Source of the DNA: Tetrastigma voinierianum
Taxonomy: Eukaryota > Streptophyta > Magnoliopsida > Vitales > Vitaceae
Direction: 5' to 3'
Length of the DNA: 64,000 nucleotides
Assembly (NCBI GenBank): GCA_016808115.1
Contig: JAEQBH010007406.1
Span: forward strand, 1 to 64,000
The notes beneath the pieces are model-generated. The model made no database searches and was not told where the DNA came from. It saw only the letters and a program-made list of their open reading frames with translations. The stretch's first letter is position 1. Each line of letters opens with the position of its first letter. The translations under genes and the position numbers were made by a program. This document shows positions 1 through 13,220 of this stretch, in pieces.

Positions 1-300
1 AGATTTATTGATAGTTCATCCCCTGCAGATAGAGCTTTATTCCGCATTAATTGAGGTTGAGTGTAAACTCTAATGAATACCATATTCCTTATGGATGGTG
101 TGCTTGATGCAGACACTGATGAAGTCACCGCAGATAGAGGAAGAGGCCAATTTCCTATGAGAACGTGGTCATATTCTAGCAGAGCTCTTTATGAATATCC
201 GTGATGCAGTATATGGTCATTAGCACTAACCCGTAAAGTACAACTCATAGTTGAGAAATCACGCGGATGATAGGTTCCGAGTCACACAAATAAATGTCAC
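1..300. other. Stretch with no recognised gene
   Basis: No ORF of useful length and no domain motif is visible on either strand. The text looks like decayed repeat or retroelement sequence, but I cannot assign a family. Confidence 0.4.
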
Positions 301-570
301 CCACGACGACGAAACGAAACGCCATCGAGACGACACAACCAATTCGTCTCATCAAAACGAATTTAATAACCACACATAATGGCGAATGATAATCACACAC
401 ACACTAAGGTGACGACTAAATCACGAAAAACGAATAAAAACCTAACATTTGTGGAATAACCACTTTATTGAGAAAGAAAATGATGGAAAGAGAAGTATAC
501 GATTTCAAAAGCAAGAATGACAAAAATCACCCACCTCTTAAAGAAAAAGGTAAGTAGAGAAAAAGTCGAG
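301..570 (-). repeat. Dispersed repeat, copy 1
   Basis: Read on the minus strand, this stretch aligns well with the plus strand at 2085-2340. Shared blocks include a run close to TCAATAAAGTGRTTATTC and a following stretch rich in GTCGTC words. A third copy lies on the minus strand near 8940-9230. The three copies in 9 kb show a repeat family, perhaps part of an LTR or a non-autonomous element. No termini or target duplications were found. Confidence 0.55.
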
Positions 571-754
571 AGAAATGAGGTTAGGCTTTGTTTTTCTAAA
601 TGTAAATATATTCTATGGAGAAACTTAAAAAATTAGGTTGAAATGTTTATTTGAGAATATGATAAATTTGAAATATTAAAATGGTAAATCAGGATTATTT
701 AAAATGTTTTGGAAAAAACTTTAATAATAGCTTGCAAATAATTTCTTAAAATCG

Positions 755-2084
<1,330 letters not shown>

Positions 2085-2340
2085 TTTTCTTGTCAATTTT
2101 CTTCAAGTAAGGACGAGTGATTTTTTGGTAATTATTGACTTGAAATCACCCTTGCATATTTTTTTTTCATTTTATTGCTCAATAAAGTGATTATTCTACA
2201 AAAATTTAGGTATTATCTTGATTCTCGTGTTGTTGTCGTCTTATTACGGTATTTGGTTTGTCGTCGATTTGTTACACCGTGGTGTTTTTCATCGTTTTGT
2301 TGCGGCGTTTTATTTGTGTGGATGCAATTCACAAGGCAAA
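2085..2340 (+). repeat. Dispersed repeat, copy 2 (inverted relative to copy 1)
   Basis: This is the plus-strand copy of the repeat at 301-570, so together they form an inverted pair about 1.5 kb apart around the TA microsatellite. Short open frames here (for example from 2175) do not resemble known proteins and have no support as genes. Confidence 0.55.
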
Positions 2341-3929
2341 GCAAATTCGATCATATCATATTATGGTCGCTGTATCGTGCTAACTAGAGTTATGTATATT
2401 ATACTGGTTATATTATCGACCTGTAGGGTTTTATGCTAATTTATGCCGCTTATTAACCTCGAATATTGTTTCTGCCATTTATGGTTTTAAGCAATTTGTA
2501 TCTTAGGATCTATTGCAATGTGCAAAACCCTAGTGTTGTACCCAATATTCCATTATTGGAATAAATTCATTCATTGTCATTTACCTCGATAGTCCAAAGG
2601 GTGTGGAGTCCAACGCTTGGCTTGCCAACGTTGGTTTCCTGACAGTTAAGGGTCTCACCTTAGCCTATAAAGGTGAGAGACTTCCTTATCTTAAAAGAGA
2701 GGTTTTTTTTTTTTGGCTTTGGAGTTTATCAAAGAGTGTGGTGTTTGGGTGATAGCCCCACGCAGTTTCGCCTCAATGAGCAAGCATGGCCCAGGTGTTG
2801 AGGTATCGCTTGTCCGCCGCTGTATCTCGGAGTCAGACGCTAAGTAATTTCTCCGAGCACCAGTAGACAATAAGAGGAAAAAATTTTAAGGAGATCGTGA
2901 CGCCACAAGACCTCGCATTTTATTAATTGGTTTCGTTTGCCTGCGGTCTTTCATGTTTTTACTTTCTCTCTCAGAATCTCAGAATAAGATCTAACAAACT
3001 TAAAACATTTGTTCTTGGAAAAAAAAAACTTTTTTCGAAAAAAAAAAAGAGTTGGTTGGTCGGAGAAGAAGAAGTCACCGGAAAAAAATTTTGGAAAGGA
3101 GAAAAAAAAATAAAAGAAACTTTTTCGAAAAAAAAAAATTTTTGCTATTTTTTTTTTTTTTTGTCTTCCTCAAACAGACAATTTTTTTTGAATTACGTTA
3201 GTAAAAATATATATATATATATATACCAAAACGTTGGTTTGCATTCTGGCTTTGGGGTGGCAGCTTAGTCCCTTGGTTTTTCCTTTTGGTTACACGAAAA
3301 ATTTAAAGAAAAAAAGGAAAAACCATATTTGGCCTCGAGGTTTCTTTTGGATACAAGGAGAGAACCACTCGTTGATTATGAAAACACCAAACAAAACAAC
3401 TTATTTGTTGGAAAGTCCTTTGTAAAATAAATAAAATACAAAGAAGGGAATGGAACCCAAGACCTTGAGTTCAAGAGCCAAGGCTCATCCCAATAAACCA
3501 TGGTGTTGCTGTGATATTTTCGCGAGGAATATATGATATGGAGAAAAGTCTTTAGGCTGAAAACTCATTTCACTTTGTGGAGTTTGTGCTAATCTTTTCA
3601 GGGTTCTAGGAATTGGAAACAAGCAAAACAGAGAAGTTCTCATCAAGAAGGCTTAGTTGTTTGGCTCGGCTTTACCCCACCGCCTCGGGAATACTTTATT
3701 ACGTGTTAATTCCAATTATTCTCGCGACTTGGCTCGGGGAATAGAAATCACTCAATTTTCTGTACAGAAATGATACTGGTCAACATGCACATCGACTTAT
3801 CGTATGCACGATCGCGACACGCACCGCTGATGCCTAACATCAGGCCTATCTCTCGTCTCACCTCGAGAAAACCAAGAGAAATTCGCGACTTAATTTCAAA
3901 AGGTAAGTAGCAAAAGATGTCAGTTTCTA
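2341..3929. other. Non-coding stretch with A/T-run low-complexity core
   Basis: No gene is supported. From about 3000 to 3230 the sequence is a series of A runs and T runs joined by TTCGAA-like centres, followed by a short TA run near 3210. A CCTATAAAGG box at about 2661, with a transcribed-looking segment after it, could be the LTR or leader of the Copia remnant that follows. I could not find a matching second LTR, so this stays a guess. Confidence 0.35.
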
Positions 3930-4079
3930 TTTCACCACCTCAATTCATGTAGATTCGACTGAAGAAGTCTGGCTCAAAGAAGATGAGCGCTGGAGCATCC
4001 AAGCCATCGCGTCAGGATGCTTGGAAACATTCTCGACTTCTTCTCGTGTGAACCACGCCATGAATGCTTTAATTGATTC

Positions 4080-4592
4080 TCTATACAATGTGTATACAGA
4101 TAAGAAAACAACCAAGGAGCTATGAGATTCACTAGACCGAAAATATAAAACTGAGGATGTCGAGGGCCAAAAGTTCGTTGTGGGTCGATTCCTCGATTAT
4201 AAAATGGTAGATTCCAAGACTGTGGTCAGTCAAGTCCAAGAACTTGGGTAATCAAGAGATCATGTCGAGGGAATGATGTCAGTGAAACTTCTTCATGGCG
4301 CCGACATCGAGAAACCCGCCTCCCGCTTGGAAAGACTTCAAAACTACCTCAAACATAAGAGAAAGGAGATGAGCATCGAAGATCTAGTTATTCAATTTCT
4401 CGTGATCGAAGAAGACAATAAAGGATCTCGAGAGGAAATGGCACACAATCCTAATGAGGCTAAGGCTAACTTTGCGGAACATGGTCAAGGTTCCAAGTTC
4501 AAAAAGGCAACAACAAAGGAAAAAGGCACTAAGCTGACCAAAGGGGGAGTGTTCAAGAAGCAAAGTTCATCGGGAAATGCTTCAACCTTGTG
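4080..4592 (+). pseudogene. Copia gag fragment
   Basis: The longest open part runs from 4273 to 4593 (106 residues). Before it the frame reads a gag-like stretch with LWDSLDRKYKT-type sequence, here with a stop in place of the W (ELxDSLDRKYKTEDVEGQ), then VGRFLDYKMVDSKTVVSQV. The open part carries the usual NYLKHKRKEMSIEDL motif and a lysine-rich tail, as expected just before a zinc knuckle. Gag forms the particle that packages element RNA. Stops at about 4123 and 4249 show that it is broken. Confidence 0.75.
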
Positions 4593-4946
4593 AAGGTCAC
4601 AAATCTTTCGATTGCAGATCAAGAGAAACAAACTCAAGGAAACATCGCGATTGACGACATCTCCAAGGATGTTCAAATCGACCTCACCGCGATCTCTCGA
4701 GGTGAACTTGGTGGATCAAATCCCAAGGAATGGTGGATTGACACAGCAATTCGCCATGTATGTTCCGATAAGATGATGTTCTCTACCTTGAACCAATTGA
4801 GACTGAGAAAAGGTGTTCATGGGGAACTCACACTTGGATATCAAAGGGCAAGGCAAGGTGGTCTCAAGATGACTTATGAGAGTCAATTAACAACATATAT
4901 GTACCAAATCGCGAAGAACTTGGTGTCCGGGTTCTTTTCTCAATAG
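4590..4946 (+). pseudogene. Copia protease fragment
   Basis: A 118-residue open frame follows the gag remnant directly. It contains PKEWWIDTAIRHVCSD, the Copia aspartic-protease site. The usual catalytic D-T/S-G triad reads D-T-A, so the glycine is lost. The second half is only partly recognisable. The protease would normally cut the Gag-Pol polyprotein; this copy should be dead. Confidence 0.65.
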
Positions 4947-5449
4947 TCATGATTTCGTTGTTGTCAGACAACTTGTTCTACCAAAGAGCGGAATTTGCGT
5001 CTAAAAGGCATAAGGAGTGGCTGCATGTGGAAGCTTAATGGCCGACTATCATTAAGTCGAAATGAATAAAGCTAGTTCTTCGCTTATTCTTGAGTCATCT
5101 TAATCTATATATATATTAGGACATGTTAATATGATACATTTGCATAAATTAATCAACTTAAATCATATACCAACTTTTCAAATTGATGCAAAGCACAAGT
5201 GTGAAACTCAGGTTGAGGCAAAACTAACCAGTCATCTTTTTCAAAGTATCGAAGACACACTAAACCTCTAATTTAATCCATAGTGATATATGTGATTTGA
5301 AGCTCGTATAGAACAAGAGGTGGTAATAACATTTTATTACTCCTTTGTGGATGATACAGCAATCTAAGTATCATATGTGTACTTACTTAAAAGTAAGTGG
5401 GTGAGGCGATAGAGAAATTATTCTTCATAAAACGAAGTTGAGAATCAAC

Positions 5450-5770
5450 TCAATAGGAAAATTAAAGTGCTAAGAAGTGATCGAGGTGGAGAGTATGAAT
5501 CGCCATTTGTTGACCTTTGTGCTCAACATGGGATTATACATGAAACCACATCACCTTATTCGCCACAATCTAATGGAGGACTGAAATGAAAATCAGACTC
5601 TAAAAGAAATACGAAACAAATGCTGTTAAGTTCTGGTCTTACCAATAAAACATGAGGAGAAGCCATTTTATCTCAAGTAACTACCTTCTAAATAAGGTAC
5701 CTAAAAGAAAGGTGCTGACTCCATATGAGTTATGGAAAGGAATGAAGCCATCCCACAAATACTTACGAAA
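5450..5770 (+). pseudogene. Copia integrase core fragment
   Basis: Around 5460-5590 the frame reads LRSDRGGEYESPFVDLCAQ and then HETTSPYSPQSNGG, the central part of the Copia integrase catalytic core (second acidic residue and the SPYSPQSNG block). A stop follows at once. Near 5690-5770 the text resumes with the NKVPKRKVLTPYELWKGMKP block. Integrase joins element cDNA to the host chromosome. Frames change several times, so it is non-functional. Confidence 0.75.
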
Positions 5771-6139
5771 AGCGGATGTCCGCTAAAGTAGCGCCTCCTC
5801 CACCCAAAAAAGGTGAGAATACCAGACTTAAAACTATTGATTGCATCTTCATCAAGTTATGCACATAATGCTGCCAAGCATCGATTTCTTTGTTTATATC
5901 GAATATCTCATATTCACCGTAACACGATAATGGAATCTGAGGAATGCATCATTCTTAAGGATGTGTTTCCACGGATCCAAGGAAAAGCCTAGTCTATTAA
6001 AACGAAAGGTTGGAAATTATTCATGAAAATAGTCGATGAAGATACTCCTGATGGAGAGGTAGAACCCAAGCGCAAGAAGGCAAGGGGCGACGTAAAAATC
6101 ATTTGTCCGTATTTTTGACATACATGCTCGTAGGGGAAC

Positions 6140-6610
6140 CTCAAACCTATAAAGAGGCAGTGAACTCTACGGAGAGTCTCATGTGGAAAGAGGCAATTAA
6201 AAGTGAAATTGATTCCATATCGGCATAAATCCATACTGGGAATTAGTAGATCTTCCATCTGCCAAACCCTAAGTTCCAAGTGGATTTCCAGAGAAACGGA
6301 AAGTAGACTGACAATAGACAATACCAGGCAAGACTTGTGATCAAAGGCCAGGCAAACCGGTGGTCTGATTTATTTTGACACGTATTCTCCCGTGACGAGA
6401 ATAAACTCCATATGGTGCTTGCAATCGCGCACTAAAAGATCTTGAGGTACATCAAATGGATGTCAAGACAGCCTTCTTAAATGGAGATTTGAATGAAGAA
6501 ATCTACATGGAGCAACCTGAGGGGTTTTCGTCCCACAAGAAATGAAAGTCCATTGGTAAATCCTTGTATGGATTAAACAAGAATCAAACAATGGCATGAG
6601 AAAATGGATT
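6140..6610 (+). pseudogene. Copia reverse transcriptase N-terminal fragment
   Basis: The motifs MDVKTAFLNGDLNEEIYMEQ (about 6459-6520) and KSLYGL (about 6560) are the fingers-palm region of Copia RT. The preceding ELVDLPSAK block is also present. The sequence ends before the YVDD catalytic box. It is a truncated pseudogene belonging to the remnant at 3930-6690. Confidence 0.75.
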
Positions 6611-6839
6611 AATCTGCTACGTCGGTCACACGATTCAAAAATCAACTTAATGTCATTTATTCCAATTTCATTACGAATGACATTCATGACCAAAGATCCT
6701 AAAAGACTGGGTGATAGATTCATCGTAAGAAACCCGTATAGAGTATGGTGAGGCTATCCTCGAACCTTCCTTGTAAAATATGTTTACTCTACTAACTAAA
6801 CAAAGAGTACGATGCCCTCGAACCATTTCGTCATCGGGT

Positions 6840-7910
6840 GTAGACGATGACATATTCCACACAGGAATTTGTGTAAAGACTTGAACTTTTTTCAGTTTCA
6901 AAGAGGCCCATGGGGCGACCAGAAGTTTGCCAGTTCCATACAGCTGATTCCTCAAACCGCAAAGTGGTCAAACGGCGTTAAAATAACCGGCATACCGACG
7001 CGTCATTCATGACACGTAAGACCCATTTTCGCCTCCTTCCTTTCTTTCTCTCATTCTCACCGGTTGGACTTTGGTAATCCTCACCCACTCACTCAACAAC
7101 CACCACACTCACTCTACCCAAACCCTTTACCCTTCATTTTTATTAAACTTTGTTTTATTTTTAAAATATAATAAATGTACAAATTAAAATTGATTTTTTA
7201 AAATATAAATAAAATATTTGTTATTTAAATTAATAAAGAGTTTAATTTTTAAAATCTATTAAATAAAATTTAAATTTATTTTAAAAATATAAATAAATTA
7301 TTCGATTATCTCAATTTTTAAATTATTTTTAAAATTTATTTAATTTTTAAATCTACTAAATGAAAAATCAAATGGATGAGTTCGAATAATTTATTTATAT
7401 TTAAAAAATATAATTTTTATTTATTTAGTAGATTTTAAAAATTAAAATAAAAACTTTTTAAATTTTATTTATAGATCTAAATAACAAATAATTTATTTAT
7501 ATTTCTTTTAAAAATAAATTTGACTTTTTATTTAATAGATTTTTAAAACCAAAATAAAATTCTAATAAAAATTAAGAGTTAAAAAAAAATGGCTGACAAA
7601 AGTGGACAATGGGCAAGTGCTAGGCTCAAGGGTGGATGCTGTGGTGGGTGGGATGTTCAATTGTGAGGTTATGCATGATAAAGTATATAGAGAGGAATAA
7701 AGAGAGAGGAGGAGAAATGATTCCATCGTTTACGCGGACACCATGTCAATTAAGGCCATTTTAACACTGTTTGATCACTTTAACAATTTGAGTCATGATA
7801 TGAGCTAACTTGGACTACGAGAATAAACCACAGAGAGCTCTTTAGACCCAAAAAAAGTTTCAAACAGAAGTTTTAATATCGAAAGACAATACTAGGTGTT
7901 TTTTGCACAT
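6840..7910. mobile_element. Foldback / long-TIR non-autonomous DNA element
   Basis: The two ends are imperfect inverted repeats. The best-matched part is 6960-7016 against 7728-7782 on the opposite strand, sharing AAGTGRTCAAAC and GTTAAAAT blocks. Weaker similarity extends outward to about 6865 and 7875. The AT-rich middle (7150-7590) is itself close to palindromic around 7375. There is no coding capacity. This suits a foldback element or a Mutator-like non-autonomous element. I could not fix clean target duplications, so the edges are approximate. Confidence 0.6.
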
Positions 7911-8939
7911 TTTCCTAGATTTATTTCATATATTATAAGTTTGAATCAATAAAATTATTTTTCTTAAAATTTTTTTTTAATATGTTAATTTTTAAAAATA
8001 AATATTATTTAATACTTATAGGAAATTAATATTGTTTTCCATTTTTAAAAAATCAAATGCACAAAATGCATCAAAATCTTGCCCCTTTATCGAACATTAT
8101 ATTGTTTGATGAAAAACAAATAAATTTGGTATATTTAATTATTTTTGTCTGAGATCATAAAGCAAGTTGCTTAAGTTGAAAACACAATTTTCTTACATGG
8201 TTTGTCATTAATATTTTTTAAAGAAATGGAGAAATATCTGCCACTCATTGTCAACTCCTTTGAATGCTTTCCAAATGGCAATGACAAAGGTCATCTCCAA
8301 CCCTTGCTTTTTCACTAAAAAAGAATTAAAATAAAGATCATATGTTACAAAGGAATAACATGTTTTTAAACAATATTTTCTTTTTCATTTATAGGTATTT
8401 TCACTAGTTTCTCACTATTATTCTGAAAAAAATAATTATATAAATACAAAAAATAGTTAAAAAAGCAATATAAATTAAAATTTATTTTTAAAACATATTT
8501 AAAGATATGCTATTAAATTAATAGCATATCTAATTATCAAACAAACTTTTAATTATCATAGAGCAATAAAAAACAAAGAAAAGGTTTCAAGAATTTGAAA
8601 AATATAATAAAATAAAAATAAAAAGTATACAAAGTATAAAAATTACTTTTTAAAAAATAATAGGTCTATTTTTTATTTTTTATTTTTGAAAAGAGATAAA
8701 TTTATTGATTCAAGTTAGTAATACAATCGATAGAAACACAAAATCAAAAGTATTAAAAACTTTAGAGGACACGTTATCTGTAAGCGATTAATATCGATCA
8801 GTTGATGCTCACACATTTGATAATCCAAAAATACTTAGAATACCTAAGATTATAGATTTGTAGCATATTGGCGAACAGGATTTGATCTGATGACTCTATC
8901 GGATCGAAATTTACCATTTGAACTACCAAAGAGAAAAAC
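7911..8939. other. AT-rich intergenic stretch, nothing recognised
   Basis: Very AT-rich sequence with short A and T runs. No ORF with a known motif and no repeat pair was seen. Confidence 0.5.
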
Positions 8940-9230
8940 CCAACACAACTACTTGTCATAACAAGTCGATGACAAAATACGCATCAATAGGTCTGCGATA
9001 AAACACGCTACTACAGGTTGACGACAAAACCTTCTGCAACAGATTGACGACAAAAACACGAAAACAAAGGAAAAATAAAGGTAAACCCATATCGATGTGA
9101 AAAAAACCATTTTATTGGAAAAGAAATCTAGATCATGGAAAGAAAAGGATGGAATGAGTGATTTCAGGCAAAGATTGGCCAAAAAATCACCCATTCTCTC
9201 TAATGAGTAAGAGTCTGAAAAAGAGAAACA
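8940..9230 (-). repeat. Dispersed repeat, copy 3
   Basis: On the minus strand this matches copies at 301-570 and 2085-2340. It shares the segment around 9100-9190 (a CCATTTTATTGG-like block, a GATGGAAAG-like block and AATCACCCA) and the GTCGTC-rich part at 8960-9060. The 81-residue minus-strand frame here (8949-9194) is not a recognisable protein. Confidence 0.5.
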
Positions 9231-9578
9231 AAAAGAAGGGCGGCTAGAGTTTCCAAAGGGAGGGAGTTACCCTAATATTTAATAATAGGTATATTTAGTA
9301 GTTATAAATGTAACACCCCGAAATATACCCTAGTTGTTTTCAACATGTTTAGGGTATTTTGTAGTACTAAACTGGAAGTTTTAAATTGTAAATGCAGGAA
9401 ATGGAAATTTGTGAAACTCTGAATTGTAATAAGACTTCAAGAACAAAATTGTAATTTGTCCAAAAAGGAGCATCAAAGACATGAATTGATAAGATTAGAG
9501 GCCAAAGTGGAAATACCATAACTTGTAGTGCAATTAATAGAAGGGGGAGGACTAAAAGGCAAATAAATGCAAGTTTAA

Positions 9579-9589
9579 TTATAAATAGG
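9579..9589 (+). promoter_or_regulatory. TATA box of the Gypsy LTR promoter
   Basis: TTATAAATAGG lies about 270 bases into the solo LTR, where a U3 promoter is expected. A purine-rich segment follows, as in a transcribed R region. It is inferred from position and sequence only. Confidence 0.55.
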
Positions 9590-10762
9590 GGAGGGAGACC
9601 AAAAATAACTCATTTTTGGTCTCCAAACAAGAGGGCTTACGAGAAGAGGAGGAAGAGGACAAAGAAATAAAGAGAAGAAGGAGGAGCAAAGCAAAGGTGC
9701 TGGACTCTCGGGAGCTAGTATGGAACTGAGCATGGAATAGTAAGGATTTGTCCAAAACCACTGGGTATGACTGGTAGGCTCTTTCTTGGACACACTGATT
9801 CCTGTGGTTTGTTGGAAGAATACATCCCAACCCAGACGGCGGAAGTCATCAAATCCCTTGGGCCACATCAATTAGATATGTAATCCTTCTCATAAGTATG
9901 GCTCTTGCAGCTTGCGAACTCTGGGTATGAATCCTCGATTCTTTGGCTAATTAAAAGTGTTTGTGGGAGTTGCCTGAGATTCATGCCAGTTTTTATGAAG
10001 GCATGGAATATAAGAGAATTATGGAAGAAAAGTGCATGAAAATGGTGAATTCAGCGATTGGCAGATCGAGACCGGGTACCGGCACTCGGGGTGGTACCGG
10101 TATCATCAATGCAAAGGGCAAATCGGCACTGCTACCACTCCAAAGCGATACCGTACCGCCTCCGGAACCCACGATTGGTGGATCAGACTCAACAGCGGCG
10201 CTCCGGCATCACCAATTCTATTAACCTGTTTTTGGTGTTTTTGCATAATTAAGCTATAATTTGCATACCATGAGTATTTGAACTCTAATAAATGATTAAC
10301 AGGGATTAAGATAAGAAAGAAGGCGAAAATAAACATACCGCCTGAGTCTGGATGTATGCAGCAAAGTAAAGTTCATGCCCCAATGATAAGATAGGAAGTT
10401 TCGAATATATATATATAATCGTAGGAATGCTCAAGACTGTGACAATTGACACCAAGACTGCTTAGTACTTCAAGCATTTCGATTAGTGCTACGACACTGC
10501 CCAAGATTTCCAGACATTAGTGCCACAAGACTCTCGTTTCACTCCTAAGACTCGACAGTGCCACGACACTCCGCTCAAGGCTTCAAGAGACTTCTCCCGC
10601 TTTATGCCACGCGACACTTCAAGATCGTATAGTACTTCACATTATCATACTGTGTCTTACCATTTATTATCATAGTCTAGGTATTCCCATAGTTATATGA
10701 AAATAACTCAAGGATGAATAAGAGTAAACAATATATATCGTTTGATCTCGTAATACCTACGG

Positions 10763-10887
10763 GTATTTCAATAAGAATAAGCTCAGAATTCCTAATGAGA
10801 TCCGAATAAGCATAAGTATGTTAGTGCTTATAATTTCTGAATAAGAATAAGCTCAGAATTCCTAAGGAGATCCGAAACATAAGTCCG
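10763..10887 (+). repeat. Direct repeat inside the solo LTR
   Basis: The phrase AATAAGAATAAGCTCAGAAT plus the following TCCTAAKGAGATCCGAA occurs twice, starting near 10764 and 10842 (period about 78). It is an internal LTR duplication. Confidence 0.8.
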
Positions 10888-11536
10888 CAGGCGTAAGTAC
10901 CAGATGTCCATTATATGAACGCACGGAAATTCGACATCCGCTATCAAGAGACGATGAATATAAATGTATATGCATACTACATATGTTTCCCAATTAAGCC
11001 GCAGTTGAAAACGGGTTTCAATCCCCGCGATGCTACGTGGGCTAAGGAGACAAAGGATCTTCCGCATTCCGCCGGCTGGCTAGCACACGACAGGGGTTCA
11101 TCACGTAGGTTCAAGGCCCGATCATGTAAATGTAATGTATAGTTTTGTATATGTAAATGAGACTTTAATCGTATGTATATACATCGTAAACACCACTACA
11201 AAGGGTAGTTTGATTTGTAATTTTTGTATATGATATGTTGATGTTTAGCTTATAAGATCGACACCATGTCCGATAAAGGTGTAAAGAGTCCCAAAGATAT
11301 ATCTCGCACTAACTGTTCGATCCTTAATCGGTCAGGGACCGGGAATCTAGGTGTGTGACAATAAAAAAGGTTCCATTTATTTAGTAACTATTTTGTATCG
11401 GTCTAAAACAAAACTCAAGAAAGCAAACATTTAAGTAATACTTACAAAACTCAAAAGGTTTCATTAATGAGAATCTCAGCTAACAAAACTCTCAATACAG
11501 AGAGGGAAGATGAGTAGCAGGACACAAGAGCATACA

Positions 11537-11933
11537 TGTTAGAAATTTTTCTTAAATGTGGTCTACATATATCATTAAATATGCATTATCACTATCAAGG
11601 AATTAACTCAATGAAATGAATCCAGATTGTTGATCGAAAGTTAAAAACATTACCGTATGGCTTCGTAATGCGTATAGAAACCAAACGCCTTATTTATGAT
11701 TTTTATACAAATGAAATAAGAAATGAATGTCGCACTTTCGTGGATGAGTAATGTACCACGAATCCTTTTAAAGGATGTATCATGAATCTAGAAATGTATT
11801 TAAATAATCAATGGGGATATATCAGAACTCTTTGATGACTATGTATTATGAATCTAGTAATACATCATGAACCTTCCTAATGGGGGATGGGCTATGAATT
11901 CGCAATGTATCATGAATCATCATAATGGGGACA
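11537..11933 (+). repeat. 5' LTR of outer Copia element A, left part
   Basis: This matches the start of the LTR at 32525: TGTtaggaaattttct-like start, then CTAAATATGCATTAT, then a series of GTATCATGAATC units. The match stops at 11933 and resumes at 27622. The LTR was thus split by the second Copia cluster. Confidence 0.75.
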
Positions 11934-12180
11934 TGTCGGTATTTAAAAAAATGTGGAAACCATCACACAAATGTGAACATTTATATTGAATCAAGAATCA
12001 AAATACGATTTGCGAAGCTTACTCCTAATCCTTAACAAAATATTGAGATATTTGAATTTGAGGTCTGAGGTTTTATGACCCAGATCTGAATCTGAGTCTG
12101 AGGCTTTATGATCTTCCAGATCTGAATCTGAGGCTTTGTGATCTTCCAGATCTAAACTAGTTTTCTATCTAATATTTCTC
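11934..12180 (-). repeat. Truncated Copia B LTR, minus strand
   Basis: On the minus strand it ends with the LTR B 3' part (a GGTTTCCACATTTT-like run). It carries two copies of the GAAGATCATAAAGCCTCA-type unit seen in the other B LTRs. It is cut at about 12170-12180, where RNase H coding sequence begins. Confidence 0.7.
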
Positions 12181-12810
12181 ACCCATATGAGTAGTGTGCT
12201 CATGAAAGACCTTGGGTGGTAATCCCTTAGTCAGTGGATCTGCAATCATGGAGTTTGTCCCAATGTGCTCTATAGATATAAGTCCACTCTGAACCCTTTC
12301 TTTGACAACTAGGAATTTGATGTCTATAAATTTTGACTTCGTCGAACTCCTGTTGTTGTTGGAATATAGTAATATGTGCTCTTTAACTTTGAAGCAAGAT
12401 GAGACATTTCCATAATGCACTCCCTAATGTTCCCATTACCTTTATATCTCTATTGAGATGAGATTTCACAAAAGTGTACTTATTTTAGACTTTTCATTCT
12501 CGCTTAATATATTCTTAATTTCTTCTAGGAACTCTCGGGTTGTCTTTATCAAGCTTCTATATCGTGCCTCGAATGCTTCGAATGGCCTTCTTAATGATCA
12601 TCAAACATGCATTGACTTTCTCCCACCTTCAATATCCCTCTTTTCTTGTCGTGAGGAACTTTCAAATAAGAAGAGGTGTAGGAGAAGAAACCCTTAACGC
12701 AAGGTACAGATCCATGACACCGAGAACTATTTGGAGGTTCTCATGTCATGTCTTGAAGTTTGTGCCATTTAGCATAGGAATAGAATTACTCGACATTAAT
12801 GTTAGAAGTA
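12169..12810 (-). pseudogene. Copia B deletion derivative: gag fused to RNase H tail
   Basis: The minus strand from 12810 down reads gag. Then, within the 83-residue frame at 12169-12420, it jumps from a gag motif (HYGNVSSCFKVKEH) straight into the end of RNase H (STKSKFIDIKFLVVKERV, then IADPLTKGLPPKVFHEH). Protease, integrase and RT are missing between them. The truncated LTR at 11934-12180 follows. It is a non-autonomous internal-deletion copy. Confidence 0.75.
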
Positions 12811-12818
12811 ACTAGTAG

Positions 12819-13220
12819 CTGAATCGCAGAACAATAAACAAGCAAAACAAACCTCACATAAGATGCAACCAAAATAACAATAAAGGCAAATCCCCATCTC
12901 AAGATATTTGACACTCTATTAATATTTATCTTTGGATAAAAAAATATTAACTTGTAAGTGATATCTTCGTGTAGTAATCAACATCGATAATAAGAACATA
13001 TCAATTGATAAATCTTCCTTTGGGCCAATTATTATTCCATATGTAAAACCAAATAATATCACGCTTATGTTACGCCAAGGCGTACATGCAATCGCAAATA
13101 TCACCTTTCCTTCGGGGCCAATATTATTCACATAAGTTACAAGCACATAATCTTGTTACATTTTGAAATAAAATCTTAATTTCAGACAAAAGTGGCTACT
13201 TTGGTGACATATTGTGTTAA
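12819..13220 (-). repeat. Copia B leader, inverted relative to 13960-14350
   Basis: This segment is the reverse complement of 13960-14350 and matches 26380-26620 in the same orientation. The shared landmarks are the ACAATAAACAAGCAAAAC block and the GATAAAATATTAATAGAGTG block, in reverse form. It is the untranslated leader between the PBS and gag. Confidence 0.75.

Larger units (their letters stand above)
3930..6690 (+). mobile_element. Copia-type LTR retrotransposon remnant 1
   Basis: In order on the plus strand come gag, protease, integrase and the first part of reverse transcriptase (RT). The coding frame is broken by many stops and frameshifts. The RT core with its YVDD motif, and the RNase H domain, are missing, and no LTR pair was recognised. 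The right side is cut off by a foldback element starting near 6.84 kb. This order (integrase before RT) defines the Ty1/Copia superfamily. The element is inactive. Confidence 0.8.
9309..11360 (+). mobile_element. Gypsy-type solo LTR with perfect 5-bp target duplication
   Basis: The element starts with TGTAACACCCCG, a start typical of plant Gypsy chromovirus LTRs, and ends GGTGTGTGACA. It is 2052 bases long and has TG...CA ends. The five bases before it (9304-9308) and after it (11361-11365) are both ATAAA. No internal region or second LTR follows, so this is a solo LTR left by recombination between the two LTRs of a full element. It contains a TATA box at 9580 and an internal direct repeat (10763 and 10841). 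The short open frames inside it are not genes. Confidence 0.9.

Noticed and set aside
9575..9871. Minus-strand frames of 83-98 residues
   Set aside because: They lie inside the R/U5 part of a solo LTR and come from its purine-rich strand; no known protein.
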